DNA of 64,000 bases from Procambarus clarkii (GCF_040958095.1 NC_091193.1:31818346-31882345); one strand, 5' to 3'. Counted from the stretch's first letter, positions 57,227 through 64,000 are shown. The notes: a model not told the origin generated them from the letters alone. Translations and numbers: made by a program.

Positions 57227-57559
57227 TAGTGCCTTTGCAATAATGTACCAATGTGTGTATTTTCATAACTCGTTTTAAATTGTTGAAAAATAAATAACTA
57301 CATTGTGAATGCAAGTCAATGTTTACATGCTAAATCAGAGTTGCCAGATTCCGCTTAAAATAGCAAATTGTGCTTATTTTCAAAGCTTGAGAATTTAGCT
57401 TTAAAGTAGTTAAAAAACTACGAATTTCGCAATTTGCTATGTACTTTAGTGTACTATTTTAAAATAAGGTTGGTTTTTAAGCTGCAAGTCATATGAATCT
57501 CAAAAAAAGTATATTATTAACAATCTTATCTCCATAGTTCACTAGTTTCTGTAAATCAG
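57224..57559. other. Spacer with nested inverted repeats
   Basis: Contains an 11-bp inverted repeat, ATAGCAAATTG (57360-57370) and CAATTTGCTAT (57430-57440). It encloses a 6-bp hairpin, GTAGTT (57406-57411) and AACTAC (57416-57421). No gene is seen. The end of the interval (TTTCTGTAAATCAG at 57546-57559) is a plausible splice acceptor for the exon that follows. Confidence 0.5.
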
Positions 57560-57702
57560 ATCTGGTAACTGTAGGCCAAGTACTGGAAGACTCAAGACAC
57601 AATGTGTTGAAGCTATTCTCTTTGAAGAAGTCATCTCGACAGGATCTTCCAGCTCCAGCTATAAAACTTCACCAAACATGGATCTACCTAGTACATCAAA
57701 TG
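57560..57702 (+). CDS. Exon A of a spliced gene (Ser-rich, possible 5' exon)
   Basis: 143 bases, open in the frame that joins the next exon. The reading runs ..SGNCRPSTGRLK.. then a Ser-rich stretch (STGSSSSSYKTS) and MDLPSTSN. The donor AATG|GTAAGG at 57702/57703 is close to consensus and leaves one base of a codon (G). The next acceptor at 59051 supplies GT, completing GGT (Gly) with no frame break. The acceptor CAG|A at 57559/57560 is acceptable but has a weak pyrimidine tract. The exon may therefore be internal, or it may be a first exon with ATG at 57678. An in-frame TAA lies just upstream of the proposed acceptor. The protein segment itself is not recognisable. The gene begins about 2 kb from the satellite edge. 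Confidence 0.55.
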
Positions 57703-57828
57703 GTAAGGAATTACTAAACTGTACAAAGTTTTATGCTAGAACATTTGTTACAGTCCCCTGTTCTATGTGTACTCCATCACATAGTGACGGAGTATGTGGG
57801 AATAATTTTGTTAACACTGTCCATTTGA

Positions 57829-58357
57829 CATGGTGGTGGTGTATGGTGCTGGTGGTGTATGGTGCTGGTGGAGTATGATGCTGATGGTGTATGATGCTGA
57901 TGGTGTATGATGCTGATGGTGTATGATGCTGATGGTGTATGATGCTGGTGTATGGTGCTGGTGGTGTATGATGCTGGTGGTGTATGATTCTGGTGGAGTA
58001 TGATGCTGATGGTGTATGATGCTGATGGTGTATGATGCTGATGGTGTATGATGCTGATGGTGTATGATGCTGGTGGTGTATGGTGCTGGTGGTGTATGAT
58101 GCTGGTGGTGTATGGTGCTGGTGGTGTATGATGCTGGTGGTGTATGGTGCTGGTGGTGTATGGTGCTGGTGGTGTATGGTGTATGATGCTGGTGGTGTAT
58201 TATGCTGATGGTGTATGATGCTGGTGATGTATGATGCTGATGGTGTATGATGCTGGTGGTGTATGATGCTGGTGGTGTATGATGCTGGTGGTGTATGGTG
58301 CTGTTGGTGTATGATGCTGGTGGTGTATGGTGCTGGTGGTGTTTGATGGTGGTGGTG
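57829..58357 (+). repeat. 15-bp minisatellite TGGTGTATGATGCTG, ~35 units
   Basis: Tandem 15-bp units, mainly of the variants GGTGTATGATGCTGA, GGTGTATGATGCTGG and GGTGTATGGTGCTGG, with a few truncated units near 57945 and 58172. It lies in the intron between exons A and B. The unit length again opens frames on both strands (a minus-strand frame rich in His, Ser, Tyr and Thr). I treat that frame as spurious. Confidence 0.95.
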
Positions 58358-58369
58358 AATCTGACACTG

Positions 58370-58371
<2 letters not shown>

Positions 58372-58457
<86 letters not shown>
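58372..58457. repeat. (TA)n microsatellite
   Basis: About 86 bases of uninterrupted TA repeat directly between the 15-bp minisatellite and a dispersed-repeat-like segment beginning GAGGGGTACCACCTC. Confidence 0.98.
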
Positions 58458-58460
<3 letters not shown>

Positions 58461-58640
58461 GGGTACCACCTCTGGTGCAAGTGTAGGGACCCATAGCCTC
58501 GGAGAAGAAAATAAAGAGTACTCAGAGAAGACCTTGTGGATCCTCACTGAACACTTTCATATTTTCTTCTCCTACCACCCTTATTCTTTTGGTATGTGTG
58601 TATATTTATCTAACTTTATTTGAAAACGTCATTACACAAA
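58458..58640. repeat. Probable dispersed repeat flanked by TA tracts
   Basis: The segment starting GAGGGGTACCACCTCTGGTG and running through AAGACCTTGTGGATCC sits between two long TA tracts. I recall very similar sequence flanking TA microsatellites in crayfish genomic clones. I cannot check this. No coding potential or terminal repeats are visible. Confidence 0.4.
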
Positions 58641-58656
58641 AAAAGTTACAATATTG

Positions 58657-58658
<2 letters not shown>

Positions 58659-58713
<55 letters not shown>

Positions 58714-58742
58714 TATATATATAATATATATATATATATAAT
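58659..58742. repeat. (TA)n microsatellite with interruptions
   Basis: About 84 bases of TA repeat interrupted by two AA steps (TATAATATAT), so it is older or more mutated than the neighbouring tract. Confidence 0.97.
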
Positions 58743-58780
58743 TTGTTTTTCTTCCAATAATATAGTATTCGCTTGAAATT

Positions 58781-58804
58781 AACAGCCTGGTCAATCAGGC
58801 TGTT
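58781..58804. other. Perfect 9-bp hairpin
   Basis: AACAGCCTG (58781-58789), loop GTCAAT, CAGGCTGTT (58796-58804). It is intronic. The AGCCTGGT..TCAGGCTG core resembles a motif I associate with an abundant decapod SINE, but only this short piece is present, so it may be a fragment or chance. Confidence 0.5.
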
Positions 58805-59050
58805 GGATTCAACTCCTCTCAGTTTTGTTATACGAGTTACAGCATGGTTAATCACATCCAAAATTAAAGTTATTTCCAGATGCAGTCCTAAAATTTTTAA
58901 CATTGCTCTCACTAGTGTTAATGTAGATTATTTCATAATTTAAATAATATATTTAATTACTGTAGTACATTTTAACAACAATTTAACTTATAATTTTTGC
59001 AGCATAGGTCATTTGAATATAAGTATTTTATTAGAAACTATTTCCTTCAG

Positions 59051-59256
59051 GTCTTCAGGGAAAATTCTTGAGGAGATGCACAAACTGCAAACAATGTGTG
59101 CATGTCCGAAGCAATGTTTGCAAGTTCTGCCAGTGTGACTTCCGAAACAGTAGAGAATTAATGAAGAAAGAAGAGGAAGCCCGTTTTCTACTTAAAGGCT
59201 AGAAGGCTTTAGAACGAAATACAGCAAGCCGGGTTCTACGAAGGATTGAAAATCAG
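59051..59256 (+). CDS. Exon B: zinc-ribbon-like Cys cluster, with in-frame TAG
   Basis: Bounded by TTTCCTTCAG|GT (59050/59051) and AATCAG|GTATTG (59256/59257), both good sites. The reading continues in phase from exon A. Residues: GLQGKFLRRC, then TNCKQCVHVRSNVCKFC, then QCDFRNSRELMKKEEEAR. Cysteines at exon residues 10, 13, 16, 24, 27 and 29 make CxxC..CxxC pairs ending in CDF. This resembles short zinc ribbons of the C-x2-C-x(9-10)-C-x2-C type, perhaps for DNA or protein binding. After LLKG there is an in-frame TAG at 59200-59202, then an open KALERNTASRVLRRIENQ. A TAG there could be one mutation away from a Trp codon (TGG). If real, it would truncate the protein, so the copy may be a pseudogene or have an assembly error. 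The exon ends in phase 0, which does not match exon C. Confidence 0.6.
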
Positions 59257-59379
59257 GTATTGAAGTTTGTCTACATCTGTTGTATTCATTTGTATTCTTC
59301 TTATGCTGAACTTGCTTGATAAGGTATAGAATCAACATGAATAATGCTGTACAGTACTTACATACTATTTGTTTATTTA

Positions 59380-59947
59380 TTTATATACAAGTTAGCACAC
59401 TGGGATTATGAGAGTACATAGCATTGATGTTTTTACATTCTTGTAAAGCCACTAGCACACATAGTGTTTTGGGCAGGTCCTTAATCTAACAGATAATTTT
59501 AAATAGGCAATTTAAAGCTTAAATGGAAAAAAATTGGCTGGTACATTGTAAGAAAGTATCACAAAGATTACTATGTACATTAAAGTAAAATTTGAGGGTT
59601 ATCAACATATAAATTGTAGCATAATTTGAGGAATATTTCAAGGTATAATATAGTAAGATATGCATTCAATATAACAATCATGATATAAGGTGATAGCAAT
59701 GATTACAATGGAAAAGTTGTATGGTTTAGGCACATATATTCTGGCATTGGATTTCATAAGATACAGTGCGAGTTTAATACACTAGTTAGGAAACTATCAA
59801 GAAAAAATTTAGGTACTTTTTGGTTTTATTTTTTAAAATGGCAGAAGTTGGACAGTTTTTAAATTTGTTAGCGAGTGAGTTCCATAGACAAGGTCCCTTT
59901 ATTTGCATAGTGTATTTACACAGAATAACTTTGACTCTGGGGATATC
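59380..59947 (-). mobile_element. 3' end of a LINE-type retrotransposon (remnant)
   Basis: On the minus strand, 59947 to 59786 is an open frame of 53 codons ending in TAA. It contains [15 protein letters not shown] followed by a Lys-rich KNKTKKYL tail. The L-W-N-S-L motif with a short charged tail is typical of the extreme C-terminus of non-LTR retrotransposon reverse transcriptases. The bases beyond it (59785 down to about 59380) would be the 3' untranslated part, ending in a TAAATAAATAAA-like tail at about 59379-59389. The segment containing AAAGCCACTAGCACACATAG (59446-59465) is one I recall as common in decapod genomes. The 5' side is cut by the TA tract at 59952. It lies in the intron between exons B and C. 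Confidence 0.65.
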
Positions 59948-59949
59948 AA

Positions 59950-59951
<2 letters not shown>

Positions 59952-60043
<92 letters not shown>
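59952..60043. repeat. (TA)n microsatellite, left of the fold-back element
   Basis: About 92 bases of TA repeat that run straight into the left terminus (GTCGTACC) of the inverted-repeat element. Confidence 0.98.
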
Positions 60044-60046
<3 letters not shown>

Positions 60047-60429
60047 GTACCTAATAGCCAGAACGCACTTCTCAGCCTACTATTCAAGACCCGATTTGCC
60101 TAATAAGCCAAGTTTTCATGAATTAATGTTTTTTCGTCTACCTAACCTACCTAACCTAACCTAACCTAGCTTTTTTTGGCTACCTAACCTAACCTTACCT
60201 ATAAATATAGGTTAGGTTAGGTTAGGTAGGGTTGGTTAGGTTCGGTCATATATCTACGTTAATTTTAACTCCAATAAAAAAAATTGACCTCATACATAGA
60301 GAAAAGGGTTGCTTTATCATTTCATAAGAAAAAAATTATAGTAAATATATTAATTCAGGAAAACTTGGCTTATTAGGCAAATCGGGCCTTGAATAGTAGG
60401 CTGAGAAGTGAGTTCTGGCTACTAGGTAC

Positions 60430-60432
<3 letters not shown>
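60044..60432. mobile_element. Fold-back / MITE-like element with 84-bp terminal inverted repeats
   Basis: 389 bases starting GTCGTACCTAATAGCC and ending GGCTACTAGGTACGAC. The left arm (60044-60127) and right arm (60349-60432) are inverted copies differing at about four sites. It has no coding capacity. (TA)n lies on both sides, consistent with insertion at TA, although a target duplication cannot be told apart from the microsatellite. The interior holds a second, nested inverted pair of telomere-like repeats (see the separate entry). I recall near-identical sequence, also flanked by TA tracts, from crayfish genomes, so this is likely a high-copy decapod family. It has no transposase, so it would depend on a partner elsewhere. 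Confidence 0.85.
60141..60250. repeat. Inverted TTAGG/CCTAA telomere-like arms inside the fold-back element
   Basis: CCTAA-type repeats at 60141-60170 and 60183-60197 face TTAGG-type repeats at 60210-60240. They meet at a near-palindromic centre, CCTATAAATATAGG (60198-60211). TTAGG is the standard arthropod telomere repeat. Here it is interstitial, short, imperfect and head-to-head, so it is part of the mobile element and not a chromosome end. Confidence 0.85.

Positions 60433-60470
<38 letters not shown>
60433..60470. repeat. (TA)n microsatellite, right of the fold-back element
   Basis: About 38 bases of TA repeat immediately after the right terminus (GTACGAC) of the inverted-repeat element. 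Confidence 0.97.
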
Positions 60471-60473
<3 letters not shown>

Positions 60474-61060
60474 CAATTCAATCATCTCTGTCATTGATGT
60501 ATATGGCAAAAAGTGTGTGGCCCAATACAGCACTATGTCTTAACGTAATGGGTCCAAGGGCCCATAAGGTCTCGACAGCATTAAGGGCCCTTTAGCAAAC
60601 CAGTGTGCTGGGGCCCCTATGACACCCATGACGTCTTTGTATCATTTCAAGTTTGTACATGTACTTCTTAAGATATGGGCACCATACAACTGCTGCATAT
60701 TCTAGCTTTTGTCTAAAAAAATCATGAACAATTTATTTATTATTTATCCATGAATGCCAGAACTAAACCCTGTGGTACTCCACTCGTGACATTTCTCCAG
60801 TCCAATACATTGCCTCTGATTACTGCCCTCATTTTTCTGTCAGTTTGAAATTTTTTAATCCATGTTAGAAGCTTACCTGTCACCCCTCCAATATGTTCCA
60901 GTTTCCAGAACAAACTCTTATGTGGAATTCTGTTGAATGCCTCTTTTAGGTCCAGATAGATGCAGTCAACCCAACCATATCTTTCCTGTAAAATTTCTGC
61001 GGCTCGATCATAGTAACTGATTAAATTTGTTACACAGGATCTTCCATTTCAAAATTTTTT
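60471..61060 (-). pseudogene. Broken non-LTR retrotransposon reverse transcriptase
   Basis: Read on the minus strand, 61048 to 60743 gives about 102 open codons: GRSCVTNLISYYDRA, later CIYLDLKEAFNRIPHK (RT motif A; the usual second Asp of A-F-D is Asn here), WKLEHIGGVTGKLL, KMRAVIRG and TSGVPQGLVLA (motif B). It then breaks: the YADD region (motif C) is missing, and in another frame RQKLEYAAVVWCPYLKK and YKLEMIQRR appear (60714-60630), which belong to the RT C-terminal part. A third piece, VLGHTLFAIYIND, lies near 60525-60486. It would normally sit just after motif B, so either a second copy or a rearrangement is present. The pattern matches jockey/CR1-like LINE reverse transcriptases. With stops, a frame change and a lost catalytic block, it is dead. 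Confidence 0.85.
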
Positions 61061-61086
61061 ATTTTTTATTTTTATTTTTTTTCCAG

Positions 61087-61415
61087 CACGCACAAGGAAG
61101 CTTGATGCAGATAAACTTACATTAGGATCAGAAGGTGATAGCGATAATGCCTTGGAAAAAAATCCTGACGAGCTACAAGTGCAGCAGGTGCATAAAGTCC
61201 AAAAAGTACCGCAGGTGCAAGAAATTCAACAAGTACAAAAAGTTCCGCAGGTGGAACATTTACAAAAAGTTCCGCAGGTGCAACAAGGGCTACCATTAGC
61301 AATCATTCAGAAACAGCAAGAAGTACAAGTAGTAAAATTTGAACCACAGGGAACTACACCAGGAAAACAGTGTAGTAACAACGGAATGGGAATTTTAAAA
61401 TACCTGAGGAAACAG
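61087..61415 (+). CDS. Exon C: KVPQV-repeat, Gln/Val-rich segment
   Basis: The acceptor has an excellent pyrimidine tract (TTTTATTTTTTTTCCAG|CA at 61086/61087) and the donor AAACAG|GTAAAA (61415/61416) is good. It encodes RTRKLDADKLTLGSEGDSDN, then an imperfect repeat with three KVPQV units (VQKVPQVQE, VQKVPQVEH, LQKVPQVQQ), then LPLAIIQKQQEVQVVKF and GMGILKYLRKQ. The exon needs one base from the previous exon (phase 1) and ends in phase 0, which matches exon D. The preceding exon B ends in phase 0, so either an exon is missing between them (this intron is full of transposon remnants) or one copy carries a frameshift. No domain is recognised. If splicing is skipped, the frame stops at 61435. 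Confidence 0.65.
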
Positions 61416-62164
61416 GTAAAAAAGGACAAACAATAGAAATGGTTCCTTACACCTTATTATTTGGTAGTTTATAGGTATTTTACTTATAATACTTTATATT
61501 ATGTCTACAGTTTATAATTTAGTTTACAGTTAATTTACTTTTCAACTTCCATATCTTACATGAAGGATTTTTACTGTTTTTCATTTTTAAAACCTTATTA
61601 GTATCATTTATAGTTTAGTGTCAATTCACTTATAATACAATATATGGAATAATTTACTAAATTCATTTAACTATAATAAATTTAAATAAACATTTTTACC
61701 CCAGGATGAGTTTCAGTCACCCTACCCAAAAAATTAATGTTTCTTTATTACTAATCTTGTGAGAGGTAGCTTATTGTGCAGCCCATACTCATTCTGTGAG
61801 TGTTAGTTTATTGTGCACCCCATAGTCATCATGTCACCCAAGCCTGCTGCAGCTGCACCTGAGGGGTGGTGTAGGGAACCATTAGTGTACTATTATGATT
61901 TGAGAGAGAGAATGCTCTGTGGACAGAGCATCAATATGGCTTAAGGCATTGAGCTTTGCCTCAAGATGAAGCTTGGGCTGATCTCTGATTTGCTTCTTGG
62001 GAGTCTTCATTTACGTGCACCCCATACTCAACCACTTTGTAGTAATTAGCGACCATTTCCTTGAATTAACTGCTTGAACTTTTTCAATATATCAATAAGG
62101 TTAATTTGTATAAAGTATATAGTATTTAATTAACCTAAATGTATGATTCCGAGATATATCAAAT
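61416..62164. other. Intron C-D, left part: AT-rich with dispersed repeat motifs
   Basis: About 61416-61700 is AT-rich with nothing recognised. At 61771 and 61808 a 37-bp unit beginning TTATTGTGCA[CG]CCCATA is repeated in tandem, and a third partial copy (GTGCACCCCATACTCA) lies near 62017. A hairpin with 8-bp perfect arms, ATGCTCTG (61912-61919) and CAGAGCAT (61924-61931) with loop TGGA, is also present. No coding exon is evident. Confidence 0.55.
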
Positions 62165-62282
62165 GTGTTCACAGAGAAATCACAGTATCGTGATATATCA
62201 CGGGAACTGTGATGAGGGTTTGAACCCCATGCACTGAGTGCTCTCAGATGCATGCTCTAGTTCACTACGCCACGACATGGTC
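62165..62282 (-). mobile_element. tRNA-derived SINE-like element, minus orientation
   Basis: Read on the minus strand from 62282: CCATGTCGTGGCGTAGTGAAC, with a polymerase III A-box-like TGGCGTAGTGA (62272-62262), and about 36 bp later a B-box-like GGTTCAAACCC (62226-62216). It continues into TCATCACAG and GTGATATATCACGATACTG. The spacing is that of a tRNA-derived promoter. It shows no cloverleaf or aminoacceptor stem that I can fold by eye, so it is a SINE rather than a tRNA gene. It lies in the intron between exons C and D. Confidence 0.6.
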
Positions 62283-62624
62283 AGATGAATTGCAACTTGG
62301 AGTACTACTGCACCCACAAGGATCCCAAGGCTTCCACTGAAGCCAAACCAGGTTTCACACAATTCCCCCATGAACTCGGTCTCTGTCATTCAGTAGTTCT
62401 GCCTTTGATGCCCCCATTTCAATGTCTTTCTCCATGTATTGATATATCACAATAATATGAATTCTATGTGTATTGAAAGGGCCATCAGAGGTAAAACTAC
62501 TGGAGGACACAGACCAAGTACATGGGAAACTGCATGCACAACCGCCCATGGAATGGGTATGGGGGTGCATAATTAACAAAAATTGAATTGTGGGTTCATT
62601 AGTACCCTAGGTTGCAATTCTTTT
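62283..62624. other. Intron C-D, between two SINEs
   Basis: No exon with plausible splice borders is seen. At 62540-62575 the motif ACCGCCCATGGAATGGGTAT followed by GGGGGTGCATAATTAAC matches the 30-bp minisatellite unit and the inverted motifs at 61771-61840. Two modest open frames on the minus strand (62389-62198 and 62579-62355) have no recognisable protein and overlap repeat sequence, so I do not call them. Confidence 0.5.
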
Positions 62625-62712
62625 GACCATGTTGTGGCGCATTCAACTACAGCAAGCATCTGGGAATGCCAAGCCCATAGGTTCGAACCACTCATCACGG
62701 TTAATGTGATTT
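62625..62712 (+). mobile_element. tRNA-derived SINE-like element, plus orientation
   Basis: GACCATGTTGTGGCGCATTC with an A-box-like TGGCGCATTCA (62636-62646, degraded), and 34 bp later a perfect B box GGTTCGAACCA (62680-62690), followed by CTCATCACGG. It shares the CATG-T-GTGGCG head, the AGCATCTG(A/G)GA middle and the TCATCAC tail with the minus-strand element at 62165-62282, so the two are inverted copies of one family. Its end lies about 30 bp from the exon D acceptor, inside the region where the branch point would be expected. Confidence 0.65.
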
Positions 62713-62742
62713 GTTCATTAAATTTATTATATTTTCAAATAG

Positions 62743-62950
62743 GCCAGAGAGACGGAAATAACAGTTTCAAATGAGATCGACAAACTTGATGTTCAAAAGT
62801 CATTGATTCAAGAATGGCGATCTGACCTACAAATGATTTGTAAGGAGTTAGAGTTAAACACTGGAACAACCTCGAAGAACATAAAATATTCTATCGAGGC
62901 AGTTGCAGACTCTATCAGGCATCGCAAAAATCTGATTGCCACTGATGCAG
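62743..62950 (+). CDS. Exon D: helical region of a KDZ-transposase-like protein
   Basis: The acceptor is TTTTCAAATAG|GCC and the donor is GATGCAG|GTAGGC. 208 bases, fully open. It starts in phase 0, matching the phase-0 donor of exon C, and ends with one base of a codon. Segments: ARETEITVSNEIDKLDVQKS, LIQEWRSDLQMICKEL, then NIKYSIEAVADSIRHRKNL. It is charged and likely helical with a coiled-coil look. By itself it has no hallmark motif. Its place before exons E and F suggests the linker or coiled-coil region that follows the catalytic core in KDZ-type transposases, but no catalytic DDE core is visible in this window. Confidence 0.7.
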
Positions 62951-63083
62951 GTAGGCTTACTATTTCTTTGTTAACTCTGAAGCAATTTCTATTTAGCTCT
63001 TGTCTATAATTTCTATGTAGGTAAATGATGAGGAAATTTTTTTAACAACTTTAAAACTTTCAGCCAAAAAACTTTATTTGCAG

Positions 63084-63254
63084 CATCCAGTAAAATGCGC
63101 TCTTCACTCCGGCACAGAAATGAGTGTGATAGGAAAAAGCTTCAAGGCTTCATAAAAATCTACAATAGTGAAAACTCTGAAATTCTCAGTGAAAAGGATG
63201 CAATAGAAGGTATCCTGCCATGGCACAATTTATTGCCTCATCATAGCCAAAATG
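63084..63254 (+). CDS. Exon E: helical region, KDZ-transposase-like
   Basis: The acceptor is TTTATTTGCAG|CA (63083/63084) and the donor is AAAATG|GTATGT (63254/63255). The G left over from exon D plus CA makes GCA (Ala), so frame is kept. Encoded segments: SSKMRSSLRHRNECDRKKL, QGFIKIYNSENSEIL and AIEGILPWHNLLPHHSQN. A run of basic residues followed by an acidic helix and a (I/F)xPW motif is how I remember the C-terminal part of KDZ transposases, where a similar x-P-W occurs. This rests on memory of the family and has not been searched. The exon again ends with one base (G). Confidence 0.72.
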
Positions 63255-63534
63255 GTATGTAACTACATCTCATTTTATCAGGGGTTACAATTCGGCCTTA
63301 TCAAGATAACTAACATTTAGCATGCATAATGGATAAGCTTTACTTATTTTTGAAGTAAAATATCATCACTACTGTTTGTAAAATAGGTGCAGTATCATAA
63401 TCCGTAGGTTTTTATCAGGTTGATACTGCACAATAAACTATGTATAGTATGTATAATGCAAGTACCTAAACTGTAATTACATTAAATTGAGTTGTAGTTT
63501 ACTTGCAGTAAATATAATTTTCCTCTTTTATTAG

Positions 63535-63719
63535 TGTCCCTTGCTCAAAAAAAGAAGGCAGTAGAAGATGTGGAGCTTCAGAAGAGATCCAGAGAAGAGC
63601 AACAACACACTGTTCAAGAAATGCTGCATTATCTCGCATATTACAAGAATAAGAGAGAGATTTTAACCGAACATACTGAAGAGTTGTTATGTGGAATTTT
63701 TCCTTCATATCTAAGCAAG
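63535..63719 (+). CDS. Exon F: coiled-coil region, KDZ-transposase-like
   Basis: The acceptor is TTTTCCTCTTTTATTAG|TG and the donor is AGCAAG|GTAAGC, both strong. The carried-over G plus TG makes GTG (Val), in frame. It encodes VSLAQKKKAVEDVEL, QKRSREEQQHTVQEMLHYL, AYYKNKREILTEHTEEL and LCGIFPSYLSK. The pattern of K/R-R-x2-E-E, later x-E-M-x2-Y-L, and a final L-S is similar to the helical tail of KDZ transposases as I recall it. Strong splice sites and consistent phase at both ends make the exon call firmer than the family call. It ends in phase 0. Confidence 0.78.
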
Positions 63720-63978
63720 GTAAGCTAACAGCCTAAATGTGTGTTGCAATTCAGTTCTTCATAAACATTTATCCAGCAGAATTTTATACTTGAGTAAAGT
63801 CTTGCTATTTACAACTTTGACAGGTAGACAATTCCATGGTTTTCATATACTGTACTGGTGTGTTTTACATATATTTGAACTTTTACCGAAAACTTTATTT
63901 ATTTATTCTAATTTCTTTAGTATTTTCAGGGAAATTTGTAAATGTCTTAAACCCCATTAAATAGTCTATATATTACAG

Positions 63979-64000
63979 GATCCTAACAAGTACACTATTG
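63979..64000 (+). CDS. Exon G, 5' end (runs off the window)
   Basis: The acceptor TATATATTACAG|GAT at 63978/63979 starts in phase 0, matching the phase-0 donor of exon F. The visible reading is DPNKYTI plus one base. The exon and the rest of the gene lie beyond the right edge. Confidence 0.5.

Noticed and set aside
57660-57666. TATAAAA as a promoter for the ATG at 57678
   Set aside because: It is only 12-18 bases before that ATG, so transcription would start downstream of it. The motif also lies inside a stretch that is open in the exon frame.
57811-58547. His/Ser/Tyr/Thr-rich minus-strand frame of up to 227 codons ending in (Ile-Tyr)n
   Set aside because: It consists of the 15-bp minisatellite plus TA dinucleotide repeat, with no unique protein sequence.
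60141-60250. True telomere or chromosome end
   Set aside because: The TTAGG repeats are short, imperfect, inverted against each other and enclosed by the terminal repeats of a mobile element.
61036-61046. Shared ACAGGATCTTCCA between the RT remnant and exon A (about 57639-57651)
   Set aside because: It is only 13 bases, in different contexts and coding strands, so most likely chance.
62198-62579. Two minus-strand open frames of 63 and 74 codons
   Set aside because: They overlap the SINE and the minisatellite-like motif, have no recognisable protein features and no matching splice sites.
62680-62690. Functional tRNA gene suggested by the perfect B box
   Set aside because: No acceptor stem, anticodon arm or cloverleaf can be drawn around it, and the A box is degraded. 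A SINE explains it better.
63499-63708. 69-codon minus-strand open frame
   Set aside because: It is the antisense shadow of exon F, which has consensus splice borders and phase agreement on the plus strand.

Overview
The window looks like a stretch of an arthropod nuclear genome, most likely a decapod crustacean and possibly a crayfish. The reasons are a huge AT-rich satellite array, spliced exons with GT/AG borders, many (TA)n tracts, tRNA-type SINEs, LINE reverse-transcriptase remnants, and a fold-back element carrying the arthropod telomere motif TTAGG. Several dispersed repeats resemble ones I remember from decapod genomes. That resemblance is recall, not a search.

Bases 1-55589 (87% of the window) are one uninterrupted head-to-tail satellite of about 674 bp per unit, about 83 units all in the same orientation, continuing off the left edge. 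No gene is seen in it; the small open frames are by-products of the repeat. The array has distinct higher-order regimes. There is an irregular block with a 3.28-kb duplication (1-5976), then a six-monomer higher-order repeat of about 3945 bp in three nearly identical copies (5977-17810), each opening with a shortened 582-584-bp monomer. A zone with no obvious higher-order period follows (17811-27242), then a three-monomer repeat of about 2021-2023 bp (27243-40754), a mixed zone (40755-47496), and a second, different three-monomer repeat of exactly 2021 bp by my landmarks in four copies (47497-55580). The array stops abruptly inside a monomer at 55589.

The right flank (55590-64000) is gene-bearing but repeat-rich: a 30-bp minisatellite (56066-57101), a 15-bp minisatellite (57829-58357), five (TA)n tracts, an 84-bp-TIR fold-back element (60044-60432), LINE remnants on the minus strand, and two tRNA-like SINEs in opposite orientation.

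Threaded through this flank is a spliced plus-strand gene that I assembled from splice sites and reading phase. Exons lie at 57560-57702, 59051-59256, 61087-61415, 62743-62950, 63084-63254, 63535-63719 and 63979 to beyond the window. All junctions keep frame except 59256/61087. The second exon encodes a small Cys-rich zinc-ribbon-like motif and has one in-frame TAG. The third encodes a KVPQV-repeat region. The last four encode a charged helical region that reminds me of the C-terminal coiled-coil part of KDZ (Kyakuja-Dileera-Zisupton) transposases. The gene is therefore probably transposon-derived and perhaps decaying, but the family call is an inference.
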